Of a stretch of 64,000 nt of DNA, positions 44,826 to 53,773 are shown piece by piece; the stretch's first letter is position 1; each line of letters opens with the position of its first letter. The stretch is from Pseudomonas sp. Choline-02u-1 (lineage in GTDB: Bacteria; Pseudomonadota; Gammaproteobacteria; Pseudomonadales; Pseudomonadaceae): positions 248,001-312,000 of the forward strand of contig NZ_PJBC01000066.1 in the NCBI RefSeq assembly GCF_002836515.1. Direction: 5' to 3'. A program made the translations under genes and the position numbers. Under the pieces are notes generated by a model. The model saw only the letters and a list, made by a program, of their open reading frames with translations, was not told where the DNA came from and made no database searches.

Positions 44826-45394
44826 GGGCGATGCGTTTCCTTGATGACAGAGTTGCGGCGTGTCCACGCCTGACCAGCGGCGAGAAGCAGACCCAGTAAT
44901 ACAAAAGCGCCGGGGACCAGGGTAATCAGATGCAGCCCCTCGTCAAATAAAACCAGGCCTTGCCATTGCGTCGAAAAACCTCGGCCAAGGGTGCCATGAC
45001 CGATGATCTCCCGCAGCCCGCCGATCAACACCATAAACGTGCCGAACATGGCGCAGCGTTTGAAGCTGGCCGTGACGGGCTTGCGGAAGAAACCGTGGTA
45101 TTCAAGCACGACGCAGTGCAAGGCGATCAGCCCTATATAAAGCTCAGACGTCTGCTGCCATGGCAAAAGCCAGCGTTGCGCCAGGAGGTCTGCACAACTG
45201 GTCAACGTTGCGGCGAGTATCACGCTGGCCAGCAAAACGCTTGTATCCGCCAGGCGATCGCGTAACGGCGCCATGCACACGACAAACAAACCAGTAACCA
45301 CGCTGAGCATCAAGGTCATCCCCAGCGCAGCGTTTAACGTTTGTGTGGCGCCCAGAAGTGGCACCAGCAGCAAAAAATTCGCTGCACGCGTCAT
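44822..45394 (-). CDS. rnfE: Rnf complex subunit E, divergent
   Basis: The 190-residue membrane protein aligns with RnfE by GGLREIIGHGTLGRG and the LVPGAFVLLGLLLAAG ending, and by order in the operon. It is shorter at the N-terminus than RsxE of E. coli. The LGLCPLLA cysteine there is Val11 here (LLLVPLLGA), while the second ligand position remains Cys94 (ALHCVVLEY). Both cysteines normally help bind the [2Fe-2S] cluster inside the membrane. Its ATG overlaps the rnfG stop. Confidence 0.85.
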   Translation of the reverse strand: MTRAANFLLLVPLLGATQTLNAALGMTLMLSVVTGLFVVCMAPLRDRLADTSVLLASVILAATLTSCADLLAQRWLLPWQQTSELYIGLIALHCVVLEYHGFFRKPVTASFKRCAMFGTFMVLIGGLREIIGHGTLGRGFSTQWQGLVLFDEGLHLITLVPGAFVLLGLLLAAGQAWTRRNSVIKETHRP

Positions 45395-45996
45395 GTCCCA
45401 GCTCCCAGCAACAGCGCACGATGCTCATCGAAATAACGCAGTGCATCATGGATTGCATTGACGGCGGCACGGGAGGTAACGGTTGCACCGGCGATTTGAT
45501 CGAATTGCCCTTGATCCTTTTTCAGCGCCCAACCCGCGTCCGTCGGTTCGCTGCGCGATTGGCCGGTGAAACTGCGCAGCCAGGCATTCGGCCAGTCGCC
45601 AATGTCACCGCCCAGCCCCGGCGTTTCGCGCTGCTCAAGGGTTTTGACACCGAGGAGTTTGCCGTTGACATCAATGGCGATCAGCAGCTCGAGCATACCC
45701 GCATAACCTACGCTGCGACTGCGCAACAGCACGGCCACGGTTTGCCCGGACCGCATGGCGCGATAGCCGCCCGCCAGCGTGCTGTGGCGCAAGGTTGAGT
45801 CGACGAGCGTCAGTGGTTGCTCCAGTGGCTGGTTGTCGTAGTACCCGGCAGCAAGCACATCGAGCAGTTTGCGGCTGTCGAGCAAACGCAGCTCGGCGGC
45901 AATCTGCGGCGCGCTGTTGCGCTGCAGCAGGTAAGTTGCGCTCGCCCCGCCCAGCGTCAGGAGCAGCACCGTCACCACACTCGCCGAGCGGTTCAT
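45391..45996 (-). CDS. rnfG: Rnf complex subunit G, FMN-binding
   Basis: The 201-residue protein has one N-terminal membrane helix (VTVLLLTLGGASATYLL) and a periplasmic FMN domain. It has the covalent FMN threonine motif GATVTS in QIAGATVTSRAAV and the conserved ETPGLGGDIGDW stretch. ATG 45996 fits the helix at the start. It overlaps rnfD by four bases. Confidence 0.9.
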   Translation of the reverse strand: MNRSASVVTVLLLTLGGASATYLLQRNSAPQIAAELRLLDSRKLLDVLAAGYYDNQPLEQPLTLVDSTLRHSTLAGGYRAMRSGQTVAVLLRSRSVGYAGMLELLIAIDVNGKLLGVKTLEQRETPGLGGDIGDWPNAWLRSFTGQSRSEPTDAGWALKKDQGQFDQIAGATVTSRAAVNAIHDALRYFDEHRALLLGAGT

Positions 45997-46976
45997 GTGC
46001 TCACCGGCGGCTGGCGGCTGGCGGCGAAGCGCTCCAGCGTCGGCACCAGAAGATTCATCAGCAATACCGCAAACGCGACGCCGTCCGGGTAACCACCCCA
46101 AGTGCGAATCAGATAAGTCAGCAGGCCAACGCCGACCCCGAACAGCAGGCGAGCGAGGGCGCTTCTCGCGCCTGATATCGGTTCGGTGACGATAAAAAAC
46201 GCACCGAGCATTGTGGCGCCGCTGAACAGATGAAACAGCGGCGAGCCATGGGAATCCGAGCCCGAGCCGTTCCAGCACAACAAGCTGATGACGAACAGAC
46301 TGGCGAGCATCCCCACCGGTGCGTGCCAGGAAAAGACTCGCCGCTGCAACAGCCACAGGCCGCCGAGCAGAAACGCCAGATTCACCCATTCCACACCGCG
46401 CCCGCCGAAACGACCGAAGGCCGGGTTACTGACAAACAGCTCATCCATGGTCAGGCTTTTGTTGAGGCGCAGGCTGTCCAGCGCCGTGGCCTGCACCCAG
46501 GCGTCCGGTGCTTGAGCTGGATTGAAAACCTGTTGCAGCGCGCGAATAAAATCAAGGCCGTGACCTGGCCAATGGGTCATCGCTTGCGGGAACAGCGCGA
46601 TACTCAAGGCGAAGCCAAGCATTGCCGGGTTGAAGGGGTTTTTGCCGACGCCGCCATACAGGTGCTTGCCGAACAACAAGCCCGAAGCGGTCGCGATAAC
46701 CGTCAGCCACCATGGGCAATAAGCCGGCAGCGCAACGGCCAGCAACATCGCACTGACCAGCGCACTGCCATCGCGCAAGGCCGATTGCACGGCTTGGCGC
46801 CGCAGACTGGCGACGCTCGCCTCGACGAGCAAAGCGCTGATAACCGCCAGCAGCAGATTGATCACAACCCCCCAGCCATAAAGCCAGAACATCGCGAGCA
46901 GCCCCGGCAGTGCAGCGAGCAGCACGGTATTCATCGCCTGTCGCAGGCGATCATCCGCTGCCTCAAGGGGCGGCAT
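45993..46976 (-). CDS. rnfD: Rnf complex subunit D
   Basis: The 327-residue membrane protein has nine or ten helices. FSGATMLGAFFIVTEP holds the threonine that usually carries covalent FMN, and YPDGVAFAVLLMN is the conserved C-terminal motif. KHLYGGVGKNPFNPAML is the standard first-half motif. It overlaps the end of rnfB by 14 bases, leaving no space for rnfC, which normally lies between them. Confidence 0.9.
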   Translation of the reverse strand: MPPLEAADDRLRQAMNTVLLAALPGLLAMFWLYGWGVVINLLLAVISALLVEASVASLRRQAVQSALRDGSALVSAMLLAVALPAYCPWWLTVIATASGLLFGKHLYGGVGKNPFNPAMLGFALSIALFPQAMTHWPGHGLDFIRALQQVFNPAQAPDAWVQATALDSLRLNKSLTMDELFVSNPAFGRFGGRGVEWVNLAFLLGGLWLLQRRVFSWHAPVGMLASLFVISLLCWNGSGSDSHGSPLFHLFSGATMLGAFFIVTEPISGARSALARLLFGVGVGLLTYLIRTWGGYPDGVAFAVLLMNLLVPTLERFAASRQPPVST

Positions 46977-47967
46977 GGTCTTGCACCCGACGCTCGGCGT
47001 CAGCCACGGCTTGCTCCAGTGTTGCGATCTGCTGCGGCGCTACTTCCGCTGCCTGGGCTTTTTTCAGCTCGGCGCGGCGCATGGCCAGTTGAATCTTGGC
47101 TCGCTTGAGTTCGGCGTCGTTGCTCGGGGCAGGGACGACGGAAACCGACGGTTGGCTACTTTCCAGGATCGCCAACGCTTGCTCGGCAGTTTCGAAGTGT
47201 TGCTGCAGGACGATCAATTGCGACTGTTGCTCGAACGTCGGCGGATGACCGAAGGCTTTCAGCGATTTGTGCAACTGAGCCCGACTCATCGCTACATCGA
47301 CCTTGGCCTTCTTCAGCGCCGCATCAGCGCTCGCGGCTTTTTGCGCACGCACCCGCTCAAGTGCAGCCTGCACCGGGTCAGCGGTCGAAACCTGCGGCTG
47401 TGCCGCACGTGCGGCTCGCGCGTCACGTTCAGCCTGCTTTTGCTGTTCTTCGCGCAGCAAGCGCTGGTTGCGCCGCTCGAAACGCTGGCGCGCGTGGTCA
47501 CGCTTTTCGGCGCGGGCGCGCTGCTCTTCAAGATCGAACGCAAGGCCGCCAACCACAGCAATCGTGTTCGCAGGCAAAGGATGCATTTCGATGCAGTCGA
47601 CCGGGCAAGGCGCCACGCACAGATCACAACCGGTGCATTCATCGATCAGCACGGTGTGCATGAGTTTTGCCGCGCCGACAATGGCATCGACCGGGCAGGC
47701 CTGAATGCACTTGGTGCAGCCGATGCATTCAGCCTCGCGGATGAACGCGATTTGCGGCGGTGCCGGGCCACGGCTGATGTCCAGTTCCAGCACCGGTATT
47801 TTCAACAACTCGGCCAGGGTTGCGATGGTTTCCTCGCCCCCCGGCGGGCACTTGTTGATCGGCTCGCCGTCAACGATGCCTTGCGCATACGGTTTGCACC
47901 CAGGATGGCCGCATTTGCCGCATTGGGTCTGCGGTAAAAGGGCATCGATGCGTTGAATCAGACTCAT
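46963..47967 (-). CDS. rnfB: Rnf complex subunit B with a long repetitive tail
   Basis: The 334-residue protein has the N-terminal cluster motif (Cys16, Cys19, Cys24, Cys40) and two [4Fe-4S] ferredoxin motifs (Cys81-84-87-91 and Cys111-114-117-121). It begins at the cluster, without the membrane helix found in E. coli RsxB. Residues 190-334 are an extra Ala/Lys/Glu-rich helical tail with two copies of AKxxxAMxRAxLxK (221-234 and 290-303), 69 residues apart. The tail recalls the extensions of RnfC/RsxC. It may replace missing RnfC contacts. The start overlaps the rnfA stop (ATGA). Confidence 0.85.
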   Translation of the reverse strand: MSLIQRIDALLPQTQCGKCGHPGCKPYAQGIVDGEPINKCPPGGEETIATLAELLKIPVLELDISRGPAPPQIAFIREAECIGCTKCIQACPVDAIVGAAKLMHTVLIDECTGCDLCVAPCPVDCIEMHPLPANTIAVVGGLAFDLEEQRARAEKRDHARQRFERRNQRLLREEQQKQAERDARAARAAQPQVSTADPVQAALERVRAQKAASADAALKKAKVDVAMSRAQLHKSLKAFGHPPTFEQQSQLIVLQQHFETAEQALAILESSQPSVSVVPAPSNDAELKRAKIQLAMRRAELKKAQAAEVAPQQIATLEQAVADAERRVQDHAAP

Positions 47968-48533
47968 GTTTTGATCAATCCACTGAATCCGAGAAATATC
48001 ACTGCGATCAGTCCGGCGCTGATCAGATCGATCGGCAGGCCGCGAAAGGGCAGGGGAATATCGTCATCGGCCGTGCGCTCGCGCAGATCGCTGAACAGGC
48101 TGAGCACCAGCCAGAAACCCAGCCCGGCGCCGAGGCTCAGCGCCGTCGCGTGCAGCAGGCCCTGATCGTTTTGCGCGTTGATCAGCGCCAGTCCGAGTAC
48201 GCCTGCGTTGCCGAGCAAGAGCGGCCATAATCCATTGAACGGCCAATCCGGCAGCTCGCGCGCCAGCAGTTTCAGCAGCGGCGTCATCAACAACACGCTC
48301 AACGGCAGAAACACGAACAGGCGCAGCGACTCAAGCTGCAATGGCAGCAGTATCCAGTGCCAGATCGCGTGCCCGATGACGCCGACAAACACCATCAGGC
48401 ACAACGTCGCCAATCCAAGCGCATGCACTTGCCGACGACTTCCCGCCAACAGCGGATCGACGCCCAGCGGCCAGTGCAACACGAAGTTGTTAAGCAGCGC
48501 AGCACTGATCAGCGTTAACACGAGTTCGGTCAT
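47964..48533 (-). CDS. rnfA: Rnf complex subunit A, divergent
   Basis: The 189-residue protein has six membrane helices and the RnfA pattern LLNNFVLHWPLG at the start and PLPFRGLPIDLISAGLIAV near the end. The cysteine of LGLCPF in E. coli RsxA is Asp26 here (LGVDPL), and the TNCAVLG cysteine is Ala110 (GNAGVLG). Both normally bind the intramembrane [2Fe-2S] cluster with RnfE. It is the first gene of the rnf-nth operon. Confidence 0.85.
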   Translation of the reverse strand: MTELVLTLISAALLNNFVLHWPLGVDPLLAGSRRQVHALGLATLCLMVFVGVIGHAIWHWILLPLQLESLRLFVFLPLSVLLMTPLLKLLARELPDWPFNGLWPLLLGNAGVLGLALINAQNDQGLLHATALSLGAGLGFWLVLSLFSDLRERTADDDIPLPFRGLPIDLISAGLIAVIFLGFSGLIKT

Positions 48534-48592
48534 GGTTCTGCCAGCGAAACGGGCGGGTCTCTTTTAAGGTTAGGCACTGTCGGGCCAGATAT

Positions 48593-48635
48593 GAAAAATC
48601 CCACCGGCATGCAAAGCACGTCGGTGGGATCGTTT
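48593..48635 (-). terminator. Terminator of metG
   Basis: ATCCCACCG and CGGTGGGAT form a stem around GCATGCAAAGCACGT, followed on the minus strand by a T-run. It is 13 bases after the metG stop. Confidence 0.75.
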
Positions 48636-48647
48636 TACGGCAAGGCC

Positions 48648-50699
48648 TTACTTGATGCGCTGACCCGGCTTGGCGCCGCTGTCCGGGCTCAGCAAGTAAA
48701 TCTCTTCACCGCCGGGACCTGCCGCCATCACCATGCCTTCGGAGATACCGAACTTCATTTTCCGTGGCTTGAGGTTGGCGATCATCATGGTCAGGCGACC
48801 GTCGAGTTTGGACGGGTCCGGATACGCGCTCTTGATCCCGGAGAACACGTTGCGTTGCTCGTCACCGATGTCGAGGGTCAGGCGCAGCAGCTTGTCCGCG
48901 CCCTCGACGTGCTCAGCCTTGACGATCAGCGCCACGCGCAGGTCGATGGCGGCGAACGCGTCGAAATCGATTTCCGGCGACAGCGGATCCTTGGCCAGTT
49001 CGCCATTACCCGCAGGTGCGTCAGCGCCGGTGTCGGTCTGGCTGGCGGTCAGGTCTTCCCTGGAGGCGTCGGTCATGGCTTGCACTTTTACCGGGTCGAT
49101 GCGGGTCATCAACGGTTTGAACTCATTCAACTGATGGTTGGCCAGCAGCGTGGTGTGATCGTTCCAGGTCAGCGGTGCGACGTTGAGGAACGCCTCCGCA
49201 TCGGCGGCGAGCAACGGCAGCACCGGTTTGAGGAAGATCACCAACTGGCGGAACAGGTTGATGCCGGTGGCGCAGATCGCCTGGACTTCATCCTGCTTGC
49301 CTTCCTGCTTGTTCAGCGACCACGGTGCCTTGTCGGCAATCCACGCGTTGGCGCGGTCGGCCAGGGCCATGGTTTCGCGCATGGCACGGGCGAAGTCGCG
49401 GGCCTCATAAGCGTCGGCAATGCTCGGTGCAGCGGCGAGGAAAGCCTCGGTCAGCTCCGGCGCGGCATTGTGGTCGACCAGCAGACCACCGTTGCCCTTG
49501 TGGATGAAACCGGCGCAACGGCTGGCGATGTTGACCACTTTGCCGACCAGGTCGGAGTTGACCTTCTGCACGAAATCTTCGAGGTTCAGGTCGAGGTCAT
49601 CGACGCCACGGCCAAGCTTGGCCGCGTAGTAGTAGCGCAGGTATTCCGGTGACAGGTGATCCAGGTACGTGCGGGCCTTGATGAAGGTGCCGCGCGACTT
49701 GGACATTTTCTGGCCGTTGACGGTCAGGTAGCCGTGCACGTTGATCGCGGTCGGCTTGCGGAAGCCGGCGCCTTCAAGCATCGCGGGCCAGAACAGCGCG
49801 TGGAAATTGACGATGTCCTTGCCGATGAAGTGATACAGCTCGGCAGTCGAATCCTTGCCCCAGAACGCGTCGAAATCCAGCGCAGGCGTGCGGTTGCAGA
49901 GGTTCTTGAAGCTGGCCATGTAGCCGATCGGCGCATCCAGCCACACGTAGAAATATTTGCCCGGCTCGCCCGGAATCTCGAAGCCGAAGTACGGCGCATC
50001 GCGGGAGATGTCCCACTGTTGCAGGCCGGCATCGAGCCATTCGGCGATCTTGTTGGCCACGGCGTCCTGCAGCGCGCCACTGCGGGTCCAGGCCTGCAGC
50101 ATGTCCTGGAAGTCCGGCAGCTTGAAGAAGAAGTGCTGGGAATCCTTGAGCACCGGGGTGGCGCCGGAGATCGCCGATTTCGGATCCTTCAGGTCGGTCG
50201 GTGCGTAGGTCGCGCCGCATTTTTCGCAGTTGTCGCCGTACTGGTCTTCGGTGCCGCATTTCGGGCAGGTGCCCTTGATGAAGCGGTCGGCCAGGAACAT
50301 TTTCTTTTCCGGGTCGAAATACTGGGTGATCGAGCGCTGGGCGATGTGCCCGGCGTCACGCAGCTTGAGGTAGATCTGGCTCGACAGCTCACGGTTTTCT
50401 TCGGCGTGAGTGGAGTGGAAATTGTCGAAATCGACCAGGAAGTCGGCAAAGTCGGCGCTGTGTTCAGCCTGCACATTGGCGATCAGTTGTTCCGGGGTGA
50501 TGCCTTCCTTTTCTGCGCGCAGCATGATCGCCGAACCGTGGGCGTCGTCGGCGCAGACATAGATGCATTGGTTGCCGCGATGCTTCTGGAAGCGCACCCA
50601 CATATCGGTCTGGATGTATTCCAGCATGTGGCCAAGGTGGATCGAACCGTTGGCGTAGGGCAGGGCGCTGGTGACGAGGATCTTGCGTGGCTCGGACAT
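48648..50699 (-). CDS. metG: Methionyl-tRNA synthetase
   Basis: The 683-residue enzyme has the class I HIGH-like motif NGSIHLGHMLE, a zinc knuckle (CPKCGTEDQYGDNCEKCG), KMSKS in GQKMSKSRGT and a C-terminal tRNA-binding domain (from about 575). This is the full, dimeric form. The gene starts at ATG 50699, divergent from apbC. Confidence 0.96.
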   Translation of the reverse strand: MSEPRKILVTSALPYANGSIHLGHMLEYIQTDMWVRFQKHRGNQCIYVCADDAHGSAIMLRAEKEGITPEQLIANVQAEHSADFADFLVDFDNFHSTHAEENRELSSQIYLKLRDAGHIAQRSITQYFDPEKKMFLADRFIKGTCPKCGTEDQYGDNCEKCGATYAPTDLKDPKSAISGATPVLKDSQHFFFKLPDFQDMLQAWTRSGALQDAVANKIAEWLDAGLQQWDISRDAPYFGFEIPGEPGKYFYVWLDAPIGYMASFKNLCNRTPALDFDAFWGKDSTAELYHFIGKDIVNFHALFWPAMLEGAGFRKPTAINVHGYLTVNGQKMSKSRGTFIKARTYLDHLSPEYLRYYYAAKLGRGVDDLDLNLEDFVQKVNSDLVGKVVNIASRCAGFIHKGNGGLLVDHNAAPELTEAFLAAAPSIADAYEARDFARAMRETMALADRANAWIADKAPWSLNKQEGKQDEVQAICATGINLFRQLVIFLKPVLPLLAADAEAFLNVAPLTWNDHTTLLANHQLNEFKPLMTRIDPVKVQAMTDASREDLTASQTDTGADAPAGNGELAKDPLSPEIDFDAFAAIDLRVALIVKAEHVEGADKLLRLTLDIGDEQRNVFSGIKSAYPDPSKLDGRLTMMIANLKPRKMKFGISEGMVMAAGPGGEEIYLLSPDSGAKPGQRIK

Positions 50700-50854
50700 G
50701 TAGGGCTTCGCTACTTGATGAAACGGAGGTCGGCCACTATAAAGCGCCGGACAAGATATTTCACCCCTGCAAATCGTTGCCGGGCATGCCGTCCGGAGGA
50801 TAGAAGGGGTAGGATAGCCGCCATCTTTTCCCAGTCTTGTTATCGGAGTTGCCC

Positions 50855-51949
50855 ATGAGCGCCGTCACTCGCGCAGCGGTGGAAGCCGTCCTCAGCCAAT
50901 ACACCGACCCTTACCTGAACCAGGACCCGGTCAGCGCCGGTTGCGTGAAAAACATCGAGATCATCGGTGACCGCGTCAATGTGCAGCTGGAAATCGGTTA
51001 CGCCGCCGGACTGTTCAAGAGCGGTTGGGCGCAATTGCTGCAACTGGCCATCGAAAACATCGACGGCGTGGTCATCGCTCGCGTCGAGGTCAACAGCGTG
51101 ATCGCCGCGCATAAGGCCCAGGCGCAGATTCCGGGGCTGGCCAACGTCAAGAACGTCGTCGCCGTCGCTTCCGGCAAGGGTGGCGTAGGCAAATCCACCA
51201 CCGCTGCCAACCTCGCACTGGCGCTGGCGCGTGAAGGCGCCAAGGTGGGGATTCTCGACGCCGATATCTACGGCCCGAGCCAGGGCATCATGTTCGGCAT
51301 CCCCGAGCGCACCCGCCCGGAGGTCAGGGACCAGAAATGGTTTGTGCCGCTCAAGGCTCACGGTGTGGAAGTCATGTCGATGGCTTTTCTGACCGACGAC
51401 AACACGCCGATGGTCTGGCGCGGGCCGATGGTCTCCGGGGCGTTGCTGCAACTGGTCACGCAAACCGCGTGGGGCGATCTGGATTATCTGGTCATCGACA
51501 TGCCACCAGGCACCGGCGACATTCAACTGACCCTGGCACAGAAAGTCCCGGTGGCGGGCGCGGTGATCGTCACCACGCCGCAGGATCTGGCGCTGCTCGA
51601 CGCACGCAAAGGCGTGGAAATGTTCCGCAAGGTCAACATTCCGGTGTTGGGCGTGGTGGAAAACATGGCCGTGCACATCTGCTCGAACTGCGGACATGCC
51701 GAGCATCTGTTCGGCGAAGGCGGCGGCGAAAAGTTGGCCACCCAGTACGGTGTCGAACTGCTGGCCTCGCTGCCGCTGTCGATGCTGATCCGCGAACAGG
51801 CCGATGGCGGCAAGCCGACGGTGATCGCCGAGCCGGACAGCCAGATCGCCATGGTTTACCAGGAACTGGCCCGCCACGTCGGCGCGCGGATCGTGCTGCA
51901 GGAAGCGGCGACGCCGGCGATGCCGAATATCACCATCAGCGACGATTGA
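50855..51949 (+). CDS. apbC: Iron-sulfur cluster carrier ApbC (Mrp)
   Basis: The 364-residue protein has an N-terminal MIP18/DUF59 domain and a P-loop NTPase domain with GKGGVGKSTT, DADIYGPSQ and IDMPPGTGD. The cluster-bridging pair CSNC is in HICSNCGHAEHLF. It assembles and passes [4Fe-4S] clusters. ATG 50855 is used; six extra in-frame residues lie upstream. It is divergent from metG, the usual order in Pseudomonas. Confidence 0.93.
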   Translation: MSAVTRAAVEAVLSQYTDPYLNQDPVSAGCVKNIEIIGDRVNVQLEIGYAAGLFKSGWAQLLQLAIENIDGVVIARVEVNSVIAAHKAQAQIPGLANVKNVVAVASGKGGVGKSTTAANLALALAREGAKVGILDADIYGPSQGIMFGIPERTRPEVRDQKWFVPLKAHGVEVMSMAFLTDDNTPMVWRGPMVSGALLQLVTQTAWGDLDYLVIDMPPGTGDIQLTLAQKVPVAGAVIVTTPQDLALLDARKGVEMFRKVNIPVLGVVENMAVHICSNCGHAEHLFGEGGGEKLATQYGVELLASLPLSMLIREQADGGKPTVIAEPDSQIAMVYQELARHVGARIVLQEAATPAMPNITISDD

Positions 51950-51964
51950 TCAGCGTCGCCTGCA

Positions 51965-52047
51965 AAAAGATCGCAGCCTCGCTTCGCTCGTCAGCTCCTA
52001 CACATTTGCCGTAGGAGCTGACGAGCGGAGCGAGGCTGCGATCTTTT
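51965..52047. repeat. Palindromic repeat, family C variant
   Basis: AAAAGATCGCAGCCTCGCTT and its complement ending 52047 share GCTCCTAC with the other family-C copies, but CTTCGGCA is replaced by TCGCTTCGCTCGTCA. It lies between converging apbC and the SDR gene. Confidence 0.85.
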
Positions 52048-52056
52048 GACTTTGCT

Positions 52057-52815
52057 TTAGATTCGCAACCCGCCATCCATCTCCAGAATCCGCCCGGTGT
52101 AATAGTCGTTTTCGAAGATGTACGCCGCCGAATGGGCGATCTCTTGCGGTTTGCCCATGCGCTTGAGCGGGATGCCCGAGGTCATTTTCTCCAGCGCTTC
52201 GGGTTTCATGCCCAGGGTCATTTCGGTTTCGATGAAGCCCGGCGCGATGCCGGCCACGCGAATGCCGTAACGCGCCAGCTCCTTGGCCCAGGTCACGGTC
52301 GCTGCGGCGACACCGGCCTTGGCCGCGGAATAGTTGGTCTGGCCGACGTTGCCGGCGCGGGAGATCGACGAGATGTTGATAATCGCGCCGCTGTTCTTCA
52401 ACTCGACCATTTTCGCCGCCACCTCACGGGTGCACAGGAAGACGCCGGTCAGGTTCACATCGATGACTGCCTGCCACTGGGCCAGGCTCATTTTGCTCAT
52501 TTCGCCGTCCTTGACCTTCAGCAACAGGCCGTCACGCAGAATCCCGGCGTTGTTGATCAGACCGTGAATCGCGCCAAAGTCAGCGGCAACCTGGGCGACC
52601 ATGTGCTCGACCTGCTCTTCATTGGCGACGTTGCACAGATAGCTGCGCGCCTCGACGCCCCTGGCTTTGCACGCGGCGACGGCGTCGTCGAGCTTTTCCT
52701 GATTCAGATCGACCAGCGCGAGCTTCGCACCTTTGCCGGCGAAGTACTCGGCCATGGAGCGGCCCAAACCCTGGCAACCGCCGGTGATAATGATTACTTT
52801 GTCGTTGAGTTGCAT
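52057..52815 (-). CDS. Short-chain dehydrogenase, FabG-like
   Basis: The 252-residue SDR has the cofactor motif TGGCQGLG, the NNAG loop in LINNAGILRDG, and catalytic Ser, Tyr, Lys (ISSISRAG, YSAAK). It reduces or oxidises a 3-keto/hydroxy group with NAD(P)(H). It is close to 3-oxoacyl-ACP reductases but is not in the fatty acid cluster. ATG 52815 starts the fold; a longer frame to 52965 has no homology. Confidence 0.85.
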   Translation of the reverse strand: MQLNDKVIIITGGCQGLGRSMAEYFAGKGAKLALVDLNQEKLDDAVAACKARGVEARSYLCNVANEEQVEHMVAQVAADFGAIHGLINNAGILRDGLLLKVKDGEMSKMSLAQWQAVIDVNLTGVFLCTREVAAKMVELKNSGAIINISSISRAGNVGQTNYSAAKAGVAAATVTWAKELARYGIRVAGIAPGFIETEMTLGMKPEALEKMTSGIPLKRMGKPQEIAHSAAYIFENDYYTGRILEMDGGLRI

Positions 52816-52976
52816 GTGCGTGCCCCGAGTGCTGGTCTGATGGTTTTTATTCTTGGCGGCTCCCGTTCCGCCCCGGCCATGGCTGGGTCGCGCAGAAGCA
52901 TTGCCCGATGGCGTGGCCGACCTGTTGTCGTGCGCCTGTCCGTTTTTTCGACGGATTCTATTCAAGGAGTCATAAA

Positions 52977-53702
52977 TTGAGCGTTGAAGGGGCGAAGAAT
53001 GCCCGAGAATTGCTTCTCAAGGAATACCGTGGAGTGCTCTCGACCCACTCCAAATCGATGCCCGGTTTCCCGTTCGGCTCCGTGGTTCCCTATTGCCTGG
53101 ATGAGCAGGGCCGGCCGCTGATCCTCATCAGCCGTATCGCCCAGCACACCCACAACCTGCAAAAAGACCCGAAGTGCTCGATGCTGGTCGGCGAGCGCGA
53201 GGCCGACGATGTACAGGCGGTCGGGCGTCTGACGTATCTGGCCGAGGCGCAAAAGCTTGAAGACCCGACCGCCATCGAGTCAGCCGCCGAGCGTTACTAC
53301 CGCTATTTCCCCGACTCGCAGAATTATCACCAGGCCCACGATTTCGATTTTTGGGTACTCAATCCGGTGCGCCACCGCTACATCGGCGGGTTCGGCGCGA
53401 TCCACTGGATCGACGATCTGACCTTGGCCAACCCGTTCGCCGGCAAGGCCGAAATCAGCATGGTCGAGCACATGAACAGCGATCACGCCAAGGCCATCGC
53501 CCATTACGTCGAGCTCGCCGGGCTGCCAGGCAATGTGCCGGCACAACTGGCCGGGGTCGACAGCGAAGGGATGCATTTACGCATCGGTCAGGCGTTGTAC
53601 TGGCTAGGCTTCCCAAGCCCTTGCAATACGCCGACACACGTGCGCGAAGCCTTGGTTTCATTGGCTCACGCCGAGGTCTGGCCAAAAAAAGCGGATTCTT
53701 AA
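52977..53702 (+). CDS. HugZ-like heme-utilisation/pyridoxamine oxidase-fold protein
   Basis: The 241-residue protein has a split-barrel (PNPOx-like) domain with GFPFGSVVPYCLDEQGRPLI and a DUF2470 C-terminal domain with SMVEHMNSDHAKAIAHY. These two domains together are the HugZ type, which includes heme oxygenases. The start is TTG 52977, judged by AAGGAG at 52964-52969 and by the family's N-terminus. The gene has no ATG option that fits. The histidine-rich end MNSDH may bind heme. Confidence 0.8.
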   Translation: MSVEGAKNARELLLKEYRGVLSTHSKSMPGFPFGSVVPYCLDEQGRPLILISRIAQHTHNLQKDPKCSMLVGEREADDVQAVGRLTYLAEAQKLEDPTAIESAAERYYRYFPDSQNYHQAHDFDFWVLNPVRHRYIGGFGAIHWIDDLTLANPFAGKAEISMVEHMNSDHAKAIAHYVELAGLPGNVPAQLAGVDSEGMHLRIGQALYWLGFPSPCNTPTHVREALVSLAHAEVWPKKADS

Positions 53703-53773
53703 GGTTGAATTCACGCAAGGGCGACGTCATCTAAGGCTTACTGCAAGGCATTTCTTGCGTTGAGGACATTTTG

